Shown here: positions 15,640 through 24,152 of the stretch, piece by piece | Layout of the letters: the number at the start of each line of letters is the position of its first letter | Numbering within the stretch: the stretch's first letter is position 1 | Source: Acidimicrobiia bacterium | GTDB taxonomy: Bacteria > Actinomycetota > Acidimicrobiia > Acidimicrobiales > Ilumatobacteraceae | Assembly: GCA_009927565.1 (NCBI GenBank) | Contig: RFMT01000382.1 | Location: forward strand, 1 to 31,376 | Reading direction: 5' to 3' | Length of the DNA: 31,376 bases | The notes under the pieces: generated by a model | Seen by the model: the letters and a program-made list of their open reading frames with translations, nothing else | Database searches by the model: none | What the model was told of the DNA's origin: nothing | Program-made: the position numbers and the translations under genes

Positions 15640-18107
15640 ATGGCAGATCTCCCGACAAATGCTCGTGTCGTAATTGTCGGTGGAGGCATCGTTGGATGCA
15701 GCGTTGCCTATCACCTCGCCTTGCGTGGATGCACTGACGTCGTACTGCTCGAACGCAAGCAACTTACTTGTGGCACCACCTGGCACGCTGCAGGTCTTGT
15801 CGGCCAATTGCGTGCGACTCATAACCTGACACGACTTGCTCAATACACAACGAACCTTTTCAAATCGCTCGAAGACGTAACCGGCCAGGCGACAGGTTTT
15901 CAGCAGCGCGGCTCGGTTGCAGTAGCCCCAAATCACGAGCGATTCGAAGAACTAAAACGTGGTGCTTCGATGGCCCGCGTGTTCGGACTCGACGTCAACA
16001 TTATTTCACCTAAAGAAATCGCCGACCTCGTACCTTTGGCACGCGTCGATGATTTGGTTGGCGGTGTGCATCTTCCAAACGACGGAGTTGTCAACCCAAT
16101 TGACACGACGCAAGCACTGGCAAAAGGCGCCCGTTCTCATGGCGTAAAAATTTTTGAAAATGTCAAAGTTGACTCAATAATCGTCGAAGACGGCCGAGCA
16201 GTCGGTGTGAAAACAACGCTGGGCGATGGCAGCAATGCCAAAAGTGAAATTAGAAGCGAATTTGTCGTCAATTGTGCGGGCATGTGGGCGCGCGAACTTG
16301 GCGATGCCGCTGGCGCAGTCGTTCCGCTTCACGCTGCCGAACACTTCTACATCGTTACCGAGGCCGTGCCCGATATTCGCCGAACATGCCGGTGCTTCGC
16401 GACCCTGATGGCTGCGGATACTTCAAGGAAGACGCCGGCAAACTTTTGGTCGGTTGGTTCGAGCCAGTTGCAAAACCTTGGGGCATGAAGGGCATTTCAG
16501 AAGACTTCTCGTTCACCTCACTGCCAGAAGATTTTGAGCACATCGAGCCGTTGGTCGCGGCTGCTACTCATCGAATGCCGTTGCTTGCAAAAACCGGCAT
16601 CAGATTGTTTTTCAATGGTCCTGAGTCGTTCACTCCCGATGATCGATATTTGCTCGGCGAGTCACCGGATGTTGAAAATCTCTTTGTCGCCGCGGGCTTC
16701 AACTCAATTGGCATTCAGTCATCAGGTGGCGCGGGCAAAGTTCTCGCAGACTGGATTCTCGATGGCAAGCCCCCAATGGATCTTTGGGACGTCGATGTTC
16801 GTCGCTCGATGCCATATCAGCGAAACAAGAAATATCTTCACGATCGCACTGTCGAAACGCTCGGCTTGCTTTATGCGATGCACTGGCCATTTCGTCAGCC
16901 AGAAACAGCTCGCGGCGTTCGCAAATCGGTGCTGCACGATCGCCTCGCCGACCGAGGCGCCTGCTTCGGCGAAGTCGCTGGTTGGGAGCGCACCAATTGG
17001 TTTGCCCCTGCAGGCGTGAAACCCGAATACATATATACGTATGGCAAACAGAACTGGTTCAAATATTCTGCCGAAGAGCACCACGCTGTTCGCAATCAAG
17101 TTGGTCTGTTTGATCAGTCATCGTTCGGCAAATTCATTTTGCAAGGACCAGATGCGATGTCGGTGCTCAATCAAATTTGCGCCAACGAAGTTGATGTGCC
17201 TGTCGGCAAAATCGTCTACACACAGTGGCTGAACGAAACTGGCGGCATCGAAGCCGACCTCACGGTCACACGCCAGGCAATCGACTCGTATTTGATTGTC
17301 ACAGCAGCCGCGACCCAGGTGCGTGACTTTGCATGGCTTCGCGACCACATCCCACCTTCGGCGCGGGCGATGGCGATAGACGTTTCATCAGGTCAAGCAG
17401 TTTTAAGTGTGATGGGGCCAAACTCTCGAGCGTTGCTTTCGTCGCTCACACCCGACGATCTTTCAAACGAGGCATTTGGGTTCGGCACGTCAAAAATTAT
17501 CGACCTGGCATATGCCCGCGTTCGAGCAAATCGCATCACTTATGTCGGCGAACTCGGTTGGGAAATTTACATTCCGACTGAATTTGCAATGGGTGTTTTC
17601 GACGCCATCACGAACACAGGCAAAGACTTTGGCTTGCGACATGCCGGTTACCACGCGCTCAACTCATTGCGCACCGAAAAGGGCTACCGCCACTGGGGAC
17701 ACGACGTCTCGCCCGACGACACACCACTCGAAGCCGGCCTTGGTTTCGTTGTTGCAATGAATAAACGCGACGGCTTTATAGGTCGAGATGCACTTGCGAA
17801 ACAAAAAGAAACAGGCCTCAACAAGCGAATGGTCCAATTCTCGCTTGCCGACCCTGAGCGCTTGCTCTATCACAACGAACCGATCTGGCGCGACGGCGAA
17901 ATAGTCGGCAGCATCACATCTGGCATGTTCGGCCACACGGTTAACGCTTCGCTTGGCATGGGTTACGTAACGAACAAAAACGGTCTTGTCGACAAATCTT
18001 TTGTCACAGATGCAAAATACGAAATCGAAGTTGCCGGCGAGCGCATTAGCGCCACCGCTTCGCTCGATCCGTTCTATGATCCCAAGAGTTTGCGCGTCAA
18101 GTCGTAA
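15640..18107 (+). CDS. FAD-dependent dimethylglycine/sarcosine dehydrogenase-like protein fused to GcvT (copy 2), with a frameshift
   Basis: Paralog of the divergent copy, with the same domain order and the same predicted reaction. The N-terminus has GGGIVGCSVAYHL at 14-26 and GTTWHAAG at 45-52, with His49 as the candidate covalent FAD site. The C-terminal half has the GcvT parts (GYRHWGHDVSPDDTPLEAGLGF; GSITSGMFGHTVNASLGMGYV). The frame breaks near 16376: HFYIVTEAVPDI is in one frame and SPNMPVLRDPDGCGYFKEDAG in another. One extra T in the TT at 16376-16377 restores a continuous protein of about 820 residues. Both halves are well conserved, so a sequence error is likelier than decay. The next gene, mttB-like, starts 12 bases after the TAA, so the two are probably cotranscribed. 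Confidence 0.87.
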
Positions 18108-18119
18108 TATGATGGCGAC

Positions 18120-19706
18120 ATGACAAGTTCGCAAAAAGAAGGGCGTCGTGGCGGCCCAGGTGCGCGACGAGCACTTCGAGCCGCGCCGCTTGCATTAGAT
18201 ATTCGCCCAGTGAACCCCGGCATGGAGAGCGGCCGCTACAAGCCGCTTACCGATGCTGAAGTTTTAAAAGTCCACAATGCGGCACTTGACGTGCTCGAAA
18301 ACATCGGCCTCGCCGATGCAATTCCAACTTGCATCGAGGCGCTCACGCCGCTTGGTTGCAAACTTTCGCCAGAGGGCCGTTTGTTGTTTCCTCGCAGTCT
18401 GATTGAACACACACTTTCAATCGCCGCACGTAAGTTCACTCTTTATGGTCAAGATCCTAAATATGACATGGAGCCGTGGGGCAAAAAGGTTTATTTCGGC
18501 ACAGCAGGCGCCGCCGTTTACATCGTTGACCCAAAAACTGGCGAATACCGCGAATCACTCTCGCAAGATGCTTACGACATTGCTCGACTCGTCGACCAAA
18601 TGGAGCACATCCACTTTTATCAGCGCACTGTCGTGCCGCGCGATCTGCCCGACCCCGCCGAAATGGATATCAACACTTGTTATCTGAGTGTCAGCGGCAC
18701 AACTAAACATGTCGGCACTTCATGGGTTCACCCTGACCATCTCGATGCATCGCTCAAAATGTTGCACGACATTGCGGGTGGCGAAGACAAATGGCGTGCT
18801 CGTCCATTTGTTAGTCAGTCAAATTGTTTTGTTGTTCCGCCACTTAAGTTCGCAACCGATGCATGTCGTTGTCTCGAGACTGCCGTCTATGGCGGCATGC
18901 CAGTGCTGTTGCTTTCGGCTGGTCAAGCTGGCGCAACTGCACCAGCAGCTCTTGCAGGCGCGCTCGTTCAAGAAGTCGCCGAAGTGCTCGCCGGTTTGGC
19001 TTACGTCAATGCTCTTGTGCCAGGTCACCCAGCAATTTTTGGCACTTGGTCGTTTGTCTCTGACTTGCGCTCAGGTGCGATGTCAGGTGGCAGCCCAGAG
19101 CAAGCAATTCTGTCGGCGGCAAGTGCGCAAATGGCACACTTTTACGATCTCACTGGTGGCACTTCGTCGGGCATTAGCGATTCGAAAATTCCTGATGCAC
19201 AAGCAGGCGCTGAAAAGGGTTACAACCACGCGCTAGTTGGCAACGCAGGCATGAATTTAATCTACGAATCGGCTGGCATGCACGGCAGTCTTCTTGGTTT
19301 CTCACTTGAAGGCGTGGTGCTTGATAACGACATTGTCGGCGCCGTGCAACGCACGATCAAGGGCATTGACGTCACCGACGAGTCGCTGTCAGTCGACACA
19401 ATTCGCGCTGCAGTTATCGACGGTCCTGGTCACTACTTGGGTGCAAAACAAACTCTCGACATCATGCAAACCGAGTACATCTACCCCGCAGTTGGCGATC
19501 GTTTGAGCCCGAAAGAGTGGAATGAAGTCGGTCGACCACAGATTATTGATGTAGCGATCGCCAAAGTTAAAAACATTTTGGACAATCACTACCCGAGCCA
19601 TATTCCAGAAGACATAGATGCGCGAATTCGCGAATATCTACCAATCAGATTGCCTCGCGAAAAAATGATTCACCCTGCTTTGCGTGGTGAAACCGCCGGC
19701 GTTTGA
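18120..19706 (+). CDS. MttB superfamily methyltransferase (trimethylamine/betaine methyltransferase-like, non-pyrrolysine)
   Basis: Predicted to remove a methyl group from a quaternary or tertiary amine such as glycine betaine. The 528 residues show MttB-family features: LTDAEVLKVHNAALDVLENIGL near 40, a TIM-barrel with KHVGTSWVHPDHL, the segment GGTSSGISDSKIPDAQAGAEKG near 347-368, and EYIYPAVGDRLSPKEWNEVGRP at the C-terminus. There is no internal TAG, so it belongs to the non-pyrrolysine branch, which includes the glycine betaine (MtgB), proline betaine and carnitine enzymes of anaerobes. No corrinoid protein or reactivating ATPase is in the window. It lies 12 bases downstream of a GcvT-fused dehydrogenase. 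An N-terminal basic stretch (RRGGPGARRALRAAP) precedes the domain. Confidence 0.87.
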   Translation: MTSSQKEGRRGGPGARRALRAAPLALDIRPVNPGMESGRYKPLTDAEVLKVHNAALDVLENIGLADAIPTCIEALTPLGCKLSPEGRLLFPRSLIEHTLSIAARKFTLYGQDPKYDMEPWGKKVYFGTAGAAVYIVDPKTGEYRESLSQDAYDIARLVDQMEHIHFYQRTVVPRDLPDPAEMDINTCYLSVSGTTKHVGTSWVHPDHLDASLKMLHDIAGGEDKWRARPFVSQSNCFVVPPLKFATDACRCLETAVYGGMPVLLLSAGQAGATAPAALAGALVQEVAEVLAGLAYVNALVPGHPAIFGTWSFVSDLRSGAMSGGSPEQAILSAASAQMAHFYDLTGGTSSGISDSKIPDAQAGAEKGYNHALVGNAGMNLIYESAGMHGSLLGFSLEGVVLDNDIVGAVQRTIKGIDVTDESLSVDTIRAAVIDGPGHYLGAKQTLDIMQTEYIYPAVGDRLSPKEWNEVGRPQIIDVAIAKVKNILDNHYPSHIPEDIDARIREYLPIRLPREKMIHPALRGETAGV

Positions 19707-19733
19707 CCAAAACTTTTGTTGAAACCTTTTTGG

Positions 19734-19806
19734 CGCCCTTGGTAGGAGTCGAACCTACGACCAACGGATTAGAAGTCCGGTGCTCTATCCACTGAGCTAC
19801 AAGGGC
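19734..19806 (-). tRNA. tRNA-Arg (anticodon UCU)
   Basis: Full cloverleaf on the minus strand: acceptor GCCCTTG paired with CAAGGGC, D-arm GCTC...GAGC, anticodon stem CCGGA/TCCGT with loop CTTCTAA (anticodon TCT, reading AGA and AGG), and T-arm GTAGG-TTCGACT-CCTAC. The discriminator base is G. The 3' CCA is encoded in the DNA (19731-19733). It lies 18 bases downstream of fdhD on the same strand. Confidence 0.96.
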
Positions 19807-19824
19807 TAGTCAACTTCAGGCTAT

Positions 19825-20679
19825 CTAATTTGTGATTCTGTGTTTGTGCGTATAGATGTTTGCAGTGCCATCGCGCACGAAACCGACAAGTGTGATACCG
19901 AGATCGTCAGAGGTTTCAACTGCCAAATTTGAGGGCGCACCAACGGCGGCGATAAATGCGATGCCTGCCATCGCCGCTTTCTGAATAATTTCAAATGACA
20001 GCCGACCACTGACGACCAATGCATGCTCTGAAATCGGAACTTTGCCGTCGAGCACTGCTTTGCCGATGACTTTGTCTACCGCATTGTGTCGACCAATATC
20101 TTCGCGCACACAATATGCCTCGCCAGATGCGTCGACTAAGCCGGCTGCATGCAAACCGCCTGTGCGATCAAAAGTTGGTTGCGCTTTGCGAATTATGTCT
20201 GGCAATGATGTCAGCACCGTTGAAGTCATCACTGGCCCGGACGCCGAATCGATACGACTTGTGATCTGTGCGAGTTGTTCGATCGAAGTCGTGCCGCAAA
20301 TACCACAACTTGCCGAAGTCACCATTCCGCGACGAGACAACGCCTCGTCGAACGGCATAGCAAGACCCACCGTGACGACATTGAATTGCTGCTCGGCCGA
20401 ATCTGGCAACTGGCAATATCGCACGTTGCGAACATCATCAGCGCGTTTGATCATTCCTTCGGTAAACAAAAACCCAACCGCCAATTCAAAATCATGACCA
20501 GGCGTGCGCATCGTTACCGCAACGGGTTGCGCCTCTTGCTGCGGAGACTCGGCACGAATCTCGAGAGGCTCTTCAGTGACCAATACGTCGGGCTTGCTGG
20601 CTTGCGAACCGTCTTTTCGCACGGTCGTGACAGTCCAGTTGGCGACCTTGCGTCGAACGCCAGCCGCGATGTTTGCCAC
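19825..20679 (-). CDS. fdhD: Formate dehydrogenase accessory sulfurtransferase FdhD
   Basis: Transfers sulfur from a cysteine desulfurase to the molybdenum cofactor of formate dehydrogenase, making that enzyme active. The 284 residues contain the required CxxC in SCGICG (Cys125, Cys128), TPGHDFELAVGFLFTEG near 59-75 and the hallmark REDIGRHNAVDKVIG near 192. The start is GTG 20679; a downstream start is possible because the first 30 residues are variable. It is divergent from the rhodopsin gene and is followed by a tRNA gene. No formate dehydrogenase is in the window, so its partner must be elsewhere. It would fit the nearby demethylation genes, whose one-carbon units can be oxidised through formate. 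Confidence 0.93.
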   Translation of the reverse strand: MANIAAGVRRKVANWTVTTVRKDGSQASKPDVLVTEEPLEIRAESPQQEAQPVAVTMRTPGHDFELAVGFLFTEGMIKRADDVRNVRYCQLPDSAEQQFNVVTVGLAMPFDEALSRRGMVTSASCGICGTTSIEQLAQITSRIDSASGPVMTSTVLTSLPDIIRKAQPTFDRTGGLHAAGLVDASGEAYCVREDIGRHNAVDKVIGKAVLDGKVPISEHALVVSGRLSFEIIQKAAMAGIAFIAAVGAPSNLAVETSDDLGITLVGFVRDGTANIYTHKHRITN

Positions 20680-20830
20680 ACAAATATGCTAGCGGTGGCT
20701 GAAAATATGGGTTTTACGGCTTGCCACAAATCACACTGGCCCAATGTGTGTGCTTATATTACTAGTGGAAATTGTTTAAGGTCGCAACAATGTGGTCACA
20801 GTTTCTGAAATACCTACCGGAGGTCATTTA
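20680..20830. promoter_or_regulatory. Divergent upstream region of fdhD and the rhodopsin gene
   Basis: No gene is seen in these 151 bases. Toward the rhodopsin gene, TATATT at 20755-20760 is a possible -10 preceded by a TG-rich stretch (TGTGTGTGC), and TTGCCA at 20721-20726 is too far away (28 bases) to be its -35. A strong ribosome site GGAGG lies at 20819-20823, 7 bases before ATG 20831. No light- or redox-regulator site could be named. Confidence 0.35.
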
Positions 20831-21580
20831 ATGGAAAAGCTTGTTACAGGCAATGACCAATTGGTTTACAACGCGTTTTCTTTCGCCGTAGCGGCGATGG
20901 CAATCTCGTTTGTCTACTATTTGGTCTCTCGAAGCCGCGTTTCTCCTGCGTATCGCAGTGCAGTAACGATGTCGGCAATGATTTGCGGTATCGCCGCTTA
21001 TCACTACTGGAGAATGTTCAGCAATTTTGCTGATGGTGCTCCATGGAACGAAGGTTACCGCTACGCAGACTGGTTGCTCACTGTGCCACTACTTGTTGCA
21101 GAACTCGTGGTCGTCTCGGGCGTCGCCAAAGAAAAAGCAAGCGGTTTGACAACAAAACTTGCTCTTGCTGCAGTTTTGATGATCGCAACCGGCTATCCAG
21201 GCGAAACAGCCGCCGCAGGCAGCGATGCCAGCATGATCTGGTTCGTCGTTTCGATGATTTTCTTTGTCTACATTCTCTGGAACTTGTTCGCAGGTGAAGT
21301 TGGCAAAGCCCTCAAAGGTCAGTCTGGCGAAATCGGCAAGAAGCTCAACAACCTTCGCTATGTGTTGTTGGTGACTTGGTCGGTTTATCCAATCGCTTAC
21401 CTCTTGGGTGACAGCGAGAGTTTCTTGGCCAAAGCACTTGATCTCACACCAGGTGACTCATCGACTCTTATCCAAGTCGGTTACACAGTTGCCGACGTTT
21501 TGGCTAAGCCAGGTTACGGTCTTTTGATCTTGGGCATTGCAATCGCTCGCTCAAAGGCCGAAGGTTACCGCGAAGCGTAA
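20831..21580 (+). CDS. Proton-pumping microbial rhodopsin (green-absorbing type)
   Basis: Seven-helix retinal protein that pumps protons outward in light. The 249 residues carry the full pump set: Arg77, Asp80 (Schiff-base proton acceptor), Thr84 and Glu91 (proton donor), i.e. the D-T-E motif in RYADWLLTVPLLVAELV. They also have His58 (partner of the acceptor in proteorhodopsins), Asp222 and Lys226 (retinal Schiff base) in ADVLAKPGYG. Leu88 at the tuning position predicts green absorption. Phe138, at the site equivalent to xanthorhodopsin Gly156 and bacteriorhodopsin Trp138, suggests no opening for a keto-carotenoid antenna. The start ATG 20831 was chosen for its GGAGG site; an upstream in-frame start at 20792 would add 13 non-hydrophobic residues. 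A strong terminator follows, so it is probably monocistronic. No retinal synthesis gene is present here. Confidence 0.96.
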   Translation: MEKLVTGNDQLVYNAFSFAVAAMAISFVYYLVSRSRVSPAYRSAVTMSAMICGIAAYHYWRMFSNFADGAPWNEGYRYADWLLTVPLLVAELVVVSGVAKEKASGLTTKLALAAVLMIATGYPGETAAAGSDASMIWFVVSMIFFVYILWNLFAGEVGKALKGQSGEIGKKLNNLRYVLLVTWSVYPIAYLLGDSESFLAKALDLTPGDSSTLIQVGYTVADVLAKPGYGLLILGIAIARSKAEGYREA

Positions 21581-21598
21581 ATCGCATCAATAATTCAC

Positions 21599-21633
21599 AA
21601 AGAGCCCTGGCTTCGGCCAGGGCTCTTTTATTT
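21599..21633 (+). terminator. Rho-independent terminator of the rhodopsin gene
   Basis: Perfect 13-bp stem (21599-21611 with 21616-21628) closed by a TTCG tetraloop and followed by TTTTATTTT. It begins 18 bases after the rhodopsin stop codon, which separates the rhodopsin transcript from the gene that follows. Confidence 0.93.
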
Positions 21634-21655
21634 TGAGCACTAATCTCGTTGTGCG

Positions 21656-22678
21656 ATGTTGAAGATAAAACACCTGCCGGGTCTTGCAATTGCTGCACTG
21701 ATCGCTTCCGTCGCATTCGTTGTCGAATTCATTGTCAAAAACAACACTGCTGGCGTCGTCTCACCTTTAGTCATTTCTGTGGTGCTCGGCGCTCTGATTT
21801 CGAATCTTGGTTTGCTGCCTGAAATATGCCGAGTGGGCCTTGGCTTTGCGGCACGCAACTTGCTTCGACTGGGCATTGTGTTGCTTGGTCTACAACTTTC
21901 ATTTTCTCAAGTGCGCGAGATCGGCGCACCCGGATTGGCGCTAGTCATTGTCGTAGTTGCAGTCACGTTCACTGGCACTCAATGGCTTGGCAAGAGGATG
22001 GGTTTGTCGCCTGGTTTAAGCCTTCTCGTCGCCACAGGTTTTTCAATCTGTGGCGCTTCAGCGATTGCTGCAATGCGACCCGTCAGCGACGCCGACGATG
22101 ATGACATGGCATACGCAATCGCGCTCGTAACAATTTGTGGCACACTTGCGATTTTTCTGCTTCCTACAATTGGTGAAGCAATTGGCTTTAGTGGTGCACA
22201 GTTCGGTTCATGGGTTGGTGCAAGTGTTCACGATGTTGCCCAAACAGTTGCAACTGCCGCATCGGGCAACGATGAGGCCCAAAACGCTGCGATAGTCGTC
22301 AAGCTGACTCGAGTCATGCTGCTTGCGCCCCTAGTTGCCGCAGTAAGTTTCAGTCGTCGGCAACAACTGAACCGCGAATCTGTTGCTGGCTCAAAAACCG
22401 TGAAAACAAAACTTCCACCGATTGTCCCTCTATTTATAGTTGGCTTCATCGCTTCGATTTGCGTCAACTCATCTTTTAATCTGCCCAGTGAATTTCTCTC
22501 GAATGTCAAGTGGGTCGAAAAGTCACTGCTCGCTTGCGCGCTTGTTGGCTTAGGCGCGGGTGTCGATGCAAAAAAACTTCGCCGTGTTGGCACCCGCCCA
22601 CTAACGCTTGGCTTAATCTCGTGGGTACTCGTCGCTACGCTTTCAGCTATCGGCGTGGCGCTTCTAAATATTTCTTAG
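21656..22678 (+). CDS. YeiH/UPF0324 family membrane protein (putative sulfate exporter family)
   Basis: Inner-membrane protein of 340 residues with about ten hydrophobic segments. Family marks are VISVVLGALISNLG near 38-51, LLRLGIVLLGLQLSFSQV near 69-86, the highly conserved FSICGASAIAAM and GSWVGASVHDVAQTVA, and the closing LVGLGAGVDAKKLRRVG. The family name comes from weak annotation; real substrates are poorly established (sulfite- or sulfonate-related export has been proposed for some members). The ATG has no Shine-Dalgarno sequence; TAATCT ends 9 bases upstream, so a leaderless or short-leader transcript is possible. It converges with the carbonic anhydrase gene with a 4-base overlap. 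Confidence 0.88.
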   Translation: MLKIKHLPGLAIAALIASVAFVVEFIVKNNTAGVVSPLVISVVLGALISNLGLLPEICRVGLGFAARNLLRLGIVLLGLQLSFSQVREIGAPGLALVIVVVAVTFTGTQWLGKRMGLSPGLSLLVATGFSICGASAIAAMRPVSDADDDDMAYAIALVTICGTLAIFLLPTIGEAIGFSGAQFGSWVGASVHDVAQTVATAASGNDEAQNAAIVVKLTRVMLLAPLVAAVSFSRRQQLNRESVAGSKTVKTKLPPIVPLFIVGFIASICVNSSFNLPSEFLSNVKWVEKSLLACALVGLGAGVDAKKLRRVGTRPLTLGLISWVLVATLSAIGVALLNIS

Positions 22679-23187
22679 CAATCAACAAATTCGAGCCGAC
22701 CTGATTTAACGTCGTAAATTGCGCCTGCAACTTTCAAAGTTTTCGGCAAAATCTCATAGTTGCGAATGCTGACGACATCAGATGCAAGCGCGGCACGTTG
22801 ATCTGTAACCATTTTGAATTGAACACCCCGGGTGTCAATACCGTGCTTGGTTTCAATGCTGCGATGAATTGATTCTTCGTCTCCGCTAGCCATTCGGCAG
22901 TCAGTGTGCGGCATTACTAAGACCCTCTCAACGCCAAGTAGATAGGTCGCCAAGACCAGAGTTCGAAGCATGTCGTCGGTGACTCGAGCGCCGGCATTTC
23001 GCAAAATCTTGGCATCACCTGATTTCATACCAACTACTGCCAGTGGGTTTATCCGCGAGTCCATGCAGGTCACGATCGCCAAACCCCGACGCGCTGTGCC
23101 CGTTAAGTGCTCGTCTTGAAAATTCGCGACGAACTGCGAATTTGAAGTAATAATGTCGGCAAAAGCTTCACTCGGAAACCTATTCAT
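22675..23187 (-). CDS. Beta-class carbonic anhydrase
   Basis: Interconverts CO2 and bicarbonate using zinc. From ATG 23187 the protein has 170 residues with the beta-class signature: Cys41, Asp43 and Arg45 in TCMDSR, then His94 and Cys97 in HTDCRM. These supply the zinc ligands and the Asp-Arg pair. It is a small member of the class, close to the short cytosolic actinobacterial forms. The frame can also begin at TTG 23214, only 17 bases from the divergent EamA gene; ATG was preferred. In this neighbourhood it could supply bicarbonate for anaplerotic carboxylation or help control pH. Confidence 0.92.
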   Translation of the reverse strand: MNRFPSEAFADIITSNSQFVANFQDEHLTGTARRGLAIVTCMDSRINPLAVVGMKSGDAKILRNAGARVTDDMLRTLVLATYLLGVERVLVMPHTDCRMASGDEESIHRSIETKHGIDTRGVQFKMVTDQRAALASDVVSIRNYEILPKTLKVAGAIYDVKSGRLEFVDC

Positions 23188-23231
23188 AATCCACGAGACT
23201 ACTCGTCCAAACAAACTGTGCGCACTAGATT

Positions 23232-24146
23232 TTGAAGGTGCTAAAAAACCAAAGAGTTATCGGTACGGCACTCGTGATGATGTCAAGTCTTGGTTTTTCA
23301 ATCGGACCAACCCTGGCGAAATATGCATATGACGCGGGCACGAACCCACTCGGCGTGATGACAATTCGTTTTACGATCGCAAGTTTGTTCATGTTGATCA
23401 TTCGACAGATTTTGATGCGCGGTGAACCAATGCCGTCTTTACGGGTGCTCCTAGAAATGTTTACAGTCGGCACACTTGGCATTACCACCGTCTCGTTCAC
23501 TTACTTTCTGGCGATTGAAGATATTGATACCGGTCTGGCAATCGTTATTTGGTATTGCAATCCGCTTGTAGTGGTTTTCATCTCATGGATAATTTACAAA
23601 AAGCGACCATCGCGCAATATCGTCATCTCGCTCTTTTTTTCGATTACTGGCATTGCAATCACTACGGGTCAGGTCAAGAGTGGCTCGAGCGGTGCGATCA
23701 TATTAATTTTTGTTTCTGCGTTTCTCTTTGCTTTTTATCTTCTCGGTCTGTCAAACACACTGAAAAAAACTGACCTGCTAACTGGCGTCACGTTTATCAA
23801 CATCGGCGCAATGCTCGGCTATTGGTTGATTTGTGCGATTCTGCCATTTGATTTGACGGTTGAATTTCCGTCGAACGCCAAAAGTTGGCTGTACATCGGG
23901 GCCTTTGGTTTGTTTGGCACCGTAGTGCCGTTCATGTTTTCGTTTGCCGGCATGAAGCGGGTTGGTCCCAGCATGCTTTCGGTGATTACAACTATTGAAC
24001 CAATACTGGCAATCATGATGGGCATAATTTTTCTCGGCGAGCCACTCACTACGCCACGCGTAATTGGTGCGATTTTCGTAATTGGCGCACTGATTGCGCT
24101 GACTTTGCTCGAAAGCCGCGATGAAGCAGCCCTCGAGCGAAGCTAG
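23232..24146 (+). CDS. EamA/DMT superfamily transporter
   Basis: Membrane protein of 304 residues with ten predicted segments arranged as two EamA repeats. The first runs about 10-140 and the second about 155-295, where the LGEPLTTPRVIGAIFVIGALI motif is typical of drug/metabolite exporters. Many family members export amino acids, nucleosides or metabolites, and the substrate cannot be told here. The start is TTG 23232; GTG 23238 is a close alternative. It is divergent from the carbonic anhydrase gene and converges with the large secreted protein gene with a 6-base gap. Confidence 0.88.
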   Translation: MKVLKNQRVIGTALVMMSSLGFSIGPTLAKYAYDAGTNPLGVMTIRFTIASLFMLIIRQILMRGEPMPSLRVLLEMFTVGTLGITTVSFTYFLAIEDIDTGLAIVIWYCNPLVVVFISWIIYKKRPSRNIVISLFFSITGIAITTGQVKSGSSGAIILIFVSAFLFAFYLLGLSNTLKKTDLLTGVTFINIGAMLGYWLICAILPFDLTVEFPSNAKSWLYIGAFGLFGTVVPFMFSFAGMKRVGPSMLSVITTIEPILAIMMGIIFLGEPLTTPRVIGAIFVIGALIALTLLESRDEAALERS

Positions 24147-24152
24147 CTAATT

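Noticed and set aside
18120..19706. Pyrrolysine-containing trimethylamine methyltransferase
   Set aside because: There is no in-frame TAG inside the gene. It belongs to the non-pyrrolysine branch of the MttB superfamily.
19734..19806. Use of the tRNA-Arg 3' end as an integration site for a mobile element
   Set aside because: No integrase gene and no direct repeat of the tRNA 3' end were seen on either side.
20831..21580. Xanthorhodopsin-type antenna rhodopsin
   Set aside because: The helix E position that is glycine in antenna-binding proteins is phenylalanine here (residue 138).
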